Source of the DNA: JANMES01 sp038329865 | Lineage (GTDB): Bacteria > Planctomycetota > Phycisphaerae > Tepidisphaerales > Tepidisphaeraceae | NCBI GenBank assembly: GCA_038329865.1 | Contig: JBBQNK010000015.1 | Coordinates: 1-64,000, forward strand | Length of the DNA: 64,000 nucleotides | Direction: 5' to 3' | Shown: piece after piece, positions 60,221 to 64,000 of the stretch | How the letters are laid out: every line of letters starts with the position of its first letter | Position numbering within the stretch: the first letter of the stretch is position 1 | The notes under the pieces: generated by a model | The model's database searches: none | Seen by the model: only the letters and a program-made list of their open reading frames with translations | Told to the model about the DNA's origin: nothing | Program-made: the position numbers and the translations under genes

Positions 60221-60294
60221 TCATCCTGAGGTACGCCGAAGGATCTAGCCGACTTGCCGCGGACGCCAGATCCTTCGGCGTACCTCAGAATGAC
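60221..60294. repeat. Inverted repeat (TCATCCTGAGGTAC family)
   Basis: TCATCCTGAGGTACGCCGAA and TTCGGCGTACCTCAGAATGA form a long stem with the inner pair GGATCT / AGATCC. Second copy of the element at 8538-8612. The rest of the 60109-60372 gap holds nothing I can name. Confidence 0.88.
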
Positions 60295-60372
60295 GATTGT
60301 GTGTACGGCAACATCAATTTAGAAGCGAAAATCATTTCTTAAAACGGGGCATTCTTCCATCTCCGAATCCAA

Positions 60373-62565
60373 TTGCCGCCCTCGATTTCAAAAGTTACCA
60401 TCTCCGCCGGGACAATCTGCAATCGCAGTTTTGAGGGGAATCGCACCATACCGGAAAAATCCAAACCCGTTCACCCCGGCGCGTGGCGGATGCCGATTGC
60501 CCGCAACCTGCACTTTACCGGCCGCGATAAAACGCTCCGCGAACTCCGCCGGCAATTGCTACTGCCGAACCCGCTCTCGCGCGTGCAGATTCTCCACGGC
60601 CCCGGCGGGATCGGCAAAACGCAGACGGCCGCGGAATTCGCCCACCGCTTTCGCGAGGCGTACGGCATCATCTGGTGGATGCACGCCGATTCGCCCGCCG
60701 GTCTCGAAACGAGCCTGGCGGAGCTCGCGCGCACGCTCGGCCTTTGCGATAGCGACGATCTCGCGCCCGTTGAGATTCGCCGGTTGCTGTTCCGCCATCT
60801 CGGCTCGCGCAAGCATTGGTTGCTGATCATCGACGACGCCGACAATCTCACCACCGACCCCGCCGCCGTTGCTGCGATCGTGCCGCCGCAGCGCACCGGG
60901 CACGTGATCGTCACCAGCCGCAGCCCCAACTGGCTTGAAGTCGGCCGGCCGTTCCCGATCGGCGTGTTCGATCGGGCCGAGTCCGTCACCTTGCTGCTGC
61001 ACCGCACCGATCGCAAAGAATCGCCGGAGATTGCTGACAAACTCGCCGCCGCGCTCGGCGATCTGCCGCTGGCGCTCGACCAGGCCGCCGCGTTGATCGA
61101 GCAGACGCGCATCAGCTTCTCCGACTACCTTAAGCGATTCGAAACGCACTGGGCCGAGCTGTTGCGCAGCGGCAAGCCGTCGGCCGATTATCCGATGTCG
61201 GTCACGATGAGCTGGGAGATGTCGTTCAAGCAGGTGGAGGAGCAATCGCCGCACGCCGCGGAAATTCTCGCGATCTGCGCCCACCTCAGCCCCGAGGGAA
61301 TCCCGCGCCGGCTGCTGCGGCAGATCGCGCAGTACGCGCCGCCGGGCGTCGGTTTCATCCTCGGCGATCCGGTCGCATGCAACGAAGCCGTCGGCAAACT
61401 CGCGAGCTTTTCACTGATCGATGCCGACGACATTCACCTCCACATGCACCCGCTGGCGGCCGGGCTGGCGCGGTATCGGCTGACGGAGGACGAGCGCCGC
61501 ACCTGGGCGGGCGTGGCCGTCCGCGCGATGGAGACTGCCTTCAAGTTCGATCCCGCGTTTCCCAGCGACTGGCGCGAAAGCGGCGAGCTGCTCACCCACG
61601 CACTCGCCGCCGCCAAGCACGCCGATGAAGCCGGCGTGCTGCCGGGCGCGGTGCGGTCGATCTACAACGCCGCCGGGCGGTACCTGCTGGCGGCGGCGAG
61701 GTTCGATCAGGCCCGCGTGTTGCTCGAGCGCGCGCTGGAGATCGCCATCGCCGTGTGGGGGGCCGACAGTTCGCGCCTCTCGCCGATCGCCAACAATTTG
61801 GGCCGGGTGATGCTCCGACTCGGCGATTCCGCCGGCGCGAAATCGCATTTCGAGCGCGCCCTGCAACTAGACGAAAAAGCCTTCGGCCCCGCCCACCCGC
61901 ACGTGGCGGAAGTGGTGAACAATCGCGGCGTCAGCCTCTACATGCTCGGCGACGCACCGTCAGCTGAGTCCGACTTCCGCCGCGCGCTCGCGATCTACCA
62001 GAAAAACGTAGGCCAGGAACACGGCAAGATCGCCGCGATCGTGAACAACCTCGGCTACTCCCTCGTCAGCCGCGGCGAACTGAGCGCCGCCCGCACGCAG
62101 TTCACGTCCGCCCTCAAGATGGCGAAGGAAACCCTAGGCAAAACGCACCCCACGGTCGCCGCCGTGCTGCGAAACCTCGGCCACGTCTGCCACCAGCTGC
62201 AGCAGGGCACCGACGCGAAACTCTGCTTCGAACAAGCCGCCGAAATCGACGAGCGCGTCCTAGGCCCCGACCACCCCGACGCCGCCGCCGACTTAGCCGG
62301 CATAGCCGAGGCCGTCGAACTGCTCGGCGAATTCCCCAAGGCCAAAACCCTCATGACCCGCGCCGCCGAGATCGAAGAAGGCATGCCGAAGCCCGATCAA
62401 TCACACTTGGCCGAGCGGTACACGGTGCTTGCTCGAATTTTCACCAAGCTAGGTGACACCGACGAGTCTCGTCGGTTCAAGGTGAAGGCCGATCTTGCGA
62501 TCTCTGCCGCCGCGCGATCCGGTCCGCGACGTGAAGTGCTGGCGACATTCTCGCTGGAGGCGTGA
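60373..62565 (+). CDS. NB-ARC (STAND) ATPase with C-terminal tetratricopeptide repeats
   Basis: From the TTG at 60373 this is 730 residues. The order is an FTGRD motif (48-52), a P-loop GPGGIGKTQ (76-84), Walker B LLIIDDADN (about 149-157), the sensor VIVTSRS, and the GDLPLALDQAAALI helix of NB-ARC proteins. A winged-helix-like part follows, then about six kinesin-light-chain-type TPRs of 42 residues (about 425-660; NNLGRVMLRLGDSAGAKSHF and so on). There is no separate N-terminal effector, as in FxsT-type TPR proteins. STAND ATPases act as ligand-triggered switches. The start is unclear: TTG 60373 and ATG 60490 have no ribosome site, whereas an ATA at 60448 has GAGGGG 9 nt upstream. Confidence 0.85.
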   Translation: MPPSISKVTISAGTICNRSFEGNRTIPEKSKPVHPGAWRMPIARNLHFTGRDKTLRELRRQLLLPNPLSRVQILHGPGGIGKTQTAAEFAHRFREAYGIIWWMHADSPAGLETSLAELARTLGLCDSDDLAPVEIRRLLFRHLGSRKHWLLIIDDADNLTTDPAAVAAIVPPQRTGHVIVTSRSPNWLEVGRPFPIGVFDRAESVTLLLHRTDRKESPEIADKLAAALGDLPLALDQAAALIEQTRISFSDYLKRFETHWAELLRSGKPSADYPMSVTMSWEMSFKQVEEQSPHAAEILAICAHLSPEGIPRRLLRQIAQYAPPGVGFILGDPVACNEAVGKLASFSLIDADDIHLHMHPLAAGLARYRLTEDERRTWAGVAVRAMETAFKFDPAFPSDWRESGELLTHALAAAKHADEAGVLPGAVRSIYNAAGRYLLAAARFDQARVLLERALEIAIAVWGADSSRLSPIANNLGRVMLRLGDSAGAKSHFERALQLDEKAFGPAHPHVAEVVNNRGVSLYMLGDAPSAESDFRRALAIYQKNVGQEHGKIAAIVNNLGYSLVSRGELSAARTQFTSALKMAKETLGKTHPTVAAVLRNLGHVCHQLQQGTDAKLCFEQAAEIDERVLGPDHPDAAADLAGIAEAVELLGEFPKAKTLMTRAAEIEEGMPKPDQSHLAERYTVLARIFTKLGDTDESRRFKVKADLAISAAARSGPRREVLATFSLEA

Positions 62566-62614
62566 CCGAATCACGAAATGATTGGCTTGGAACCGGTCGT
62601 GATACTCTCATTGA

Positions 62615-63568
62615 ATGTCAAATAGTATCTACAAGCTCGAACGATTTTACGATGATCCGCGCTACGAAGGCTTCTATGCTGAATTTAGAATGCCCGGCTA
62701 TGTCCCGTCCGTGCGCCGGCGAGACAAAAACAAAGTTTGGCGGGCTGCTCGATTTGCCGAAATCTGGAAGCCTATAAAGGTCACAGGTCGAGTTCGGCAA
62801 TTCAATGATTATCCTTCTTCTCTAGGTTTGCCGGTCTTCAGCCCGAAGGCCGTAGAAGCTTTGAGCGATCTTCTTGAAGCCAACGGCGAACTGTTGCCGT
62901 TGAATTCTGAGCTGGGCCGGTACTTCGTTTTTAATACGACGACGATTGTCGACGTCTTGAACCTTAAGAAATCCCAAAGTGATCGCCTGGACATCTGGCG
63001 ATACGCGTTTTTCGCGAGAAAGTTGAAGGGATTGTCGATTTTTCGAATTCCGGAGAAGCCGAATCACATTTACGTCACGGAGGAATTCGTTCGCCGGGCG
63101 GAAGCAGCGGATTTGCGTGGGATGGACTTCAAAAAAGTCTGGCCGTTCCCCCGTGGGATCGATTGGTGGCGGGTCCCCAAGGAAACCACATTGAAAGCGA
63201 AGCAAAGGGGTTTGCCACGCGGGCGATCTGTAAAAGGGAATTCGGTAGCGATCCATCTCTTTTTCACCGGCAAATCCGGCAAGGAAACTGCTGCCGACAC
63301 CAAGCGCATCAATGCAATGATGGACCAACTGGACGCGCTGCTCGTCGATCCTCGTTCGACCGCGCCATCGGTTGGACAAGTCGAAGGCGTCGATCGCGGC
63401 ATCTCTGGAAAATGTCGTCTGATGCTCAGTTGTCCCGATGCCGATGCGCTGATCGCTTTCATCCGACCTTGGCTGAGCCGCCTCAAATGGCCGGGGCGGT
63501 TTTCGGTCGGCAAGCGATACGCCAACTTTGCCGATGTTCGCGTGAAACAAGTGCCGGCAAAACTTTGA
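62615..63568 (+). CDS. Imm11/DUF1629-like protein with an extra C-terminal domain
   Basis: This is a 317-residue cytoplasmic protein. Its middle (about 70-185) follows the Imm11/DUF1629 layout: FSPKAVEALSDLLEANGELLPL, the RYFVFNTTTIVDVLNL strand pair, LSIFRIPE, and IYVTEEFVRRAEAADLRGMDF ending in a Trp. That family includes immunity proteins of polymorphic toxin systems, but many members have no known toxin. The last 110 residues are a separate domain (SVAIHLFFTGKSGKET onward) I cannot place. Base composition is lower in GC than its neighbours. It starts 49 bp after the NB-ARC/TPR gene with no clear ribosome site. Confidence 0.7.
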   Translation: MSNSIYKLERFYDDPRYEGFYAEFRMPGYVPSVRRRDKNKVWRAARFAEIWKPIKVTGRVRQFNDYPSSLGLPVFSPKAVEALSDLLEANGELLPLNSELGRYFVFNTTTIVDVLNLKKSQSDRLDIWRYAFFARKLKGLSIFRIPEKPNHIYVTEEFVRRAEAADLRGMDFKKVWPFPRGIDWWRVPKETTLKAKQRGLPRGRSVKGNSVAIHLFFTGKSGKETAADTKRINAMMDQLDALLVDPRSTAPSVGQVEGVDRGISGKCRLMLSCPDADALIAFIRPWLSRLKWPGRFSVGKRYANFADVRVKQVPAKL

Positions 63569-63580
63569 ATATAACGTGAT

Positions 63581-64000
63581 TCATTCGCGTGACCCCGGCC
63601 AAGTCGGTGGGGCGAGGAAAAGTTTCCGGCGGATTTCGAAATATCTCTGCTGATGCTCCGAAAGATCCTCGAATCCCCACTCCTGCGCGAAAACCAGAAA
63701 CGAATAGAGCAGCCGTAACTTTCCGAAGAGCGGGATCTGGCCGATCATCGCCGCGGTGACGGGGCGGGCGTCGGCATAGCCGGCGAGAAAATGGTCGTAC
63801 GCGGTTTGCCTGGCCGCGGGATCGCGGGCGCCGAAAAAGTGGAGGAAGGCGGCGATCTCGTAGGCGTACCAGTGCTCGCAGCAGGCGTCGAAATCGAAGA
63901 GCGAAATCTCGCCGCCGTTGATGCGAAGGTTGCCGACCGTGAAGTCGCCGTGGATCAGGCCGAACGCTGACGCGTCAGTCGGCAGTTCGGCGAGCCACGG
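63581..64000 (-). CDS. Aminoglycoside phosphotransferase/homoserine kinase-like protein (C-terminal part)
   Basis: The gene runs off the right edge; 139 C-terminal codons and a TGA are inside. The kinase-fold catalytic loop GLIHGDFTVGNLRINGG and the metal motif LFDFDACCEHWYAYEIA are clear, so this is an APH-fold phosphotransferase (choline kinase, homoserine kinase ThrB-II or aminoglycoside kinase-like). The C-terminal helices (FLVFAQEWGFEDLSEHQQRYFEIRR) resemble SrkA/YihE-type stress kinases or homoserine kinases. The start lies outside the window. It is convergent with the DUF1629-like gene, 12 bp apart. Confidence 0.85.
   Translation of the reverse strand, partial: PWLAELPTDASAFGLIHGDFTVGNLRINGGEISLFDFDACCEHWYAYEIAAFLHFFGARDPAARQTAYDHFLAGYADARPVTAAMIGQIPLFGKLRLLYSFLVFAQEWGFEDLSEHQQRYFEIRRKLFLAPPTWPGSRE

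Noticed and set aside
62615..63568. A complete polymorphic toxin-immunity pair
   Set aside because: Only the immunity-like side is visible. The preceding gene is an NB-ARC/TPR protein with no toxin domain.
1..64000. tRNA, rRNA, transposase, integrase or prophage genes
   Set aside because: None could be recognised on either strand by eye. A structural RNA search was not possible, so a small RNA gene could have been missed.

Overview
The window is about 64 kb of GC-rich chromosomal DNA from a Gram-negative bacterium. It most likely comes from Planctomycetota, class Phycisphaerae (a Tepidisphaera/Humisphaera-like lineage). The signs are a fused lpxC/fabZ followed by lpxA, a PEP-CTERM secreted protein, Tat-exported ferritin-like proteins, prepilin and pseudopilin proteins far from any secretion cluster, type II and type III glutamine synthetases side by side, and many long intergenic hairpin repeats. 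The taxonomic call is inference; no rRNA or other taxonomic marker is present.

Layout. 0-8.5 kb: a gene 3' end, a repeat-flanked AT-rich lipoprotein gene, pgk, a GmhA-like isomerase coupled to a ROK kinase, hflX, and a CHAD gene that overlaps a convergent Nif3-like gene. 8.7-17.3 kb: pabB, a secreted hypothetical protein, an exported hydrolase, and a nitrogen island (glutamine synthetase III, a MocR-type regulator, a 78-residue repeat protein, glutamine synthetase II). 17.7-26.7 kb: a large exported lyase-like protein, then a minus-strand run of PIN/TRAM protein, uppP, pgsA, rimO and a transporter. 27-36.7 kb: folC, a Gfo/Idh/MocA oxidoreductase, a prepilin-like protein, two ferritin-like proteins, lpxA, lpxC/fabZ and a GPH-type transporter. 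36.9-46.8 kb: a DUF2007-like protein, an orphan nuoB, a glycosyltransferase, an SGNH hydrolase, a PocR-GAF-SpoIIE phosphatase, an alpha/beta hydrolase, an S41 protease, tsaD and two pilin-like genes. 46.8-64 kb: an ABC-F ATPase, a split flagellar-rod-like lipoprotein, a ParB-like-fold protein, Sua5, PilZ and FUN14 proteins, a PEP-CTERM protein, dnaK, a GYF-domain membrane protein, a metallopeptidase, an NB-ARC/TPR ATPase, an Imm11/DUF1629-like protein and the end of a phosphotransferase gene.

How the genes fit together. Most of the window is housekeeping. Envelope functions are lpxA, lpxC/fabZ, uppP, pgsA and the GmhA-like protein. Translation functions are tsaD and Sua5 (both needed for the tRNA t6A modification), rimO, hflX and ABC-F. 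Folate genes are pabB and folC. Nitrogen assimilation is covered by two unrelated glutamine synthetases. Tight couplings are gmhA-like/ROK (2 nt), lpxC-fabZ/lpxA (4 nt), the two pilin-like genes (31 nt overlap) and the two ferritin-like genes (56 nt).

The least ordinary points are: an in-frame REP-like repeat pair inside tsaD; a FlgG-like lipoprotein broken at a GC-dinucleotide run in a way that one extra GC unit would repair; an unrecognised 78-residue repeat protein between the two glutamine synthetase genes; and about a dozen families of hairpin repeats at gene borders. No CRISPR array, tRNA, rRNA, transposase or prophage was seen.
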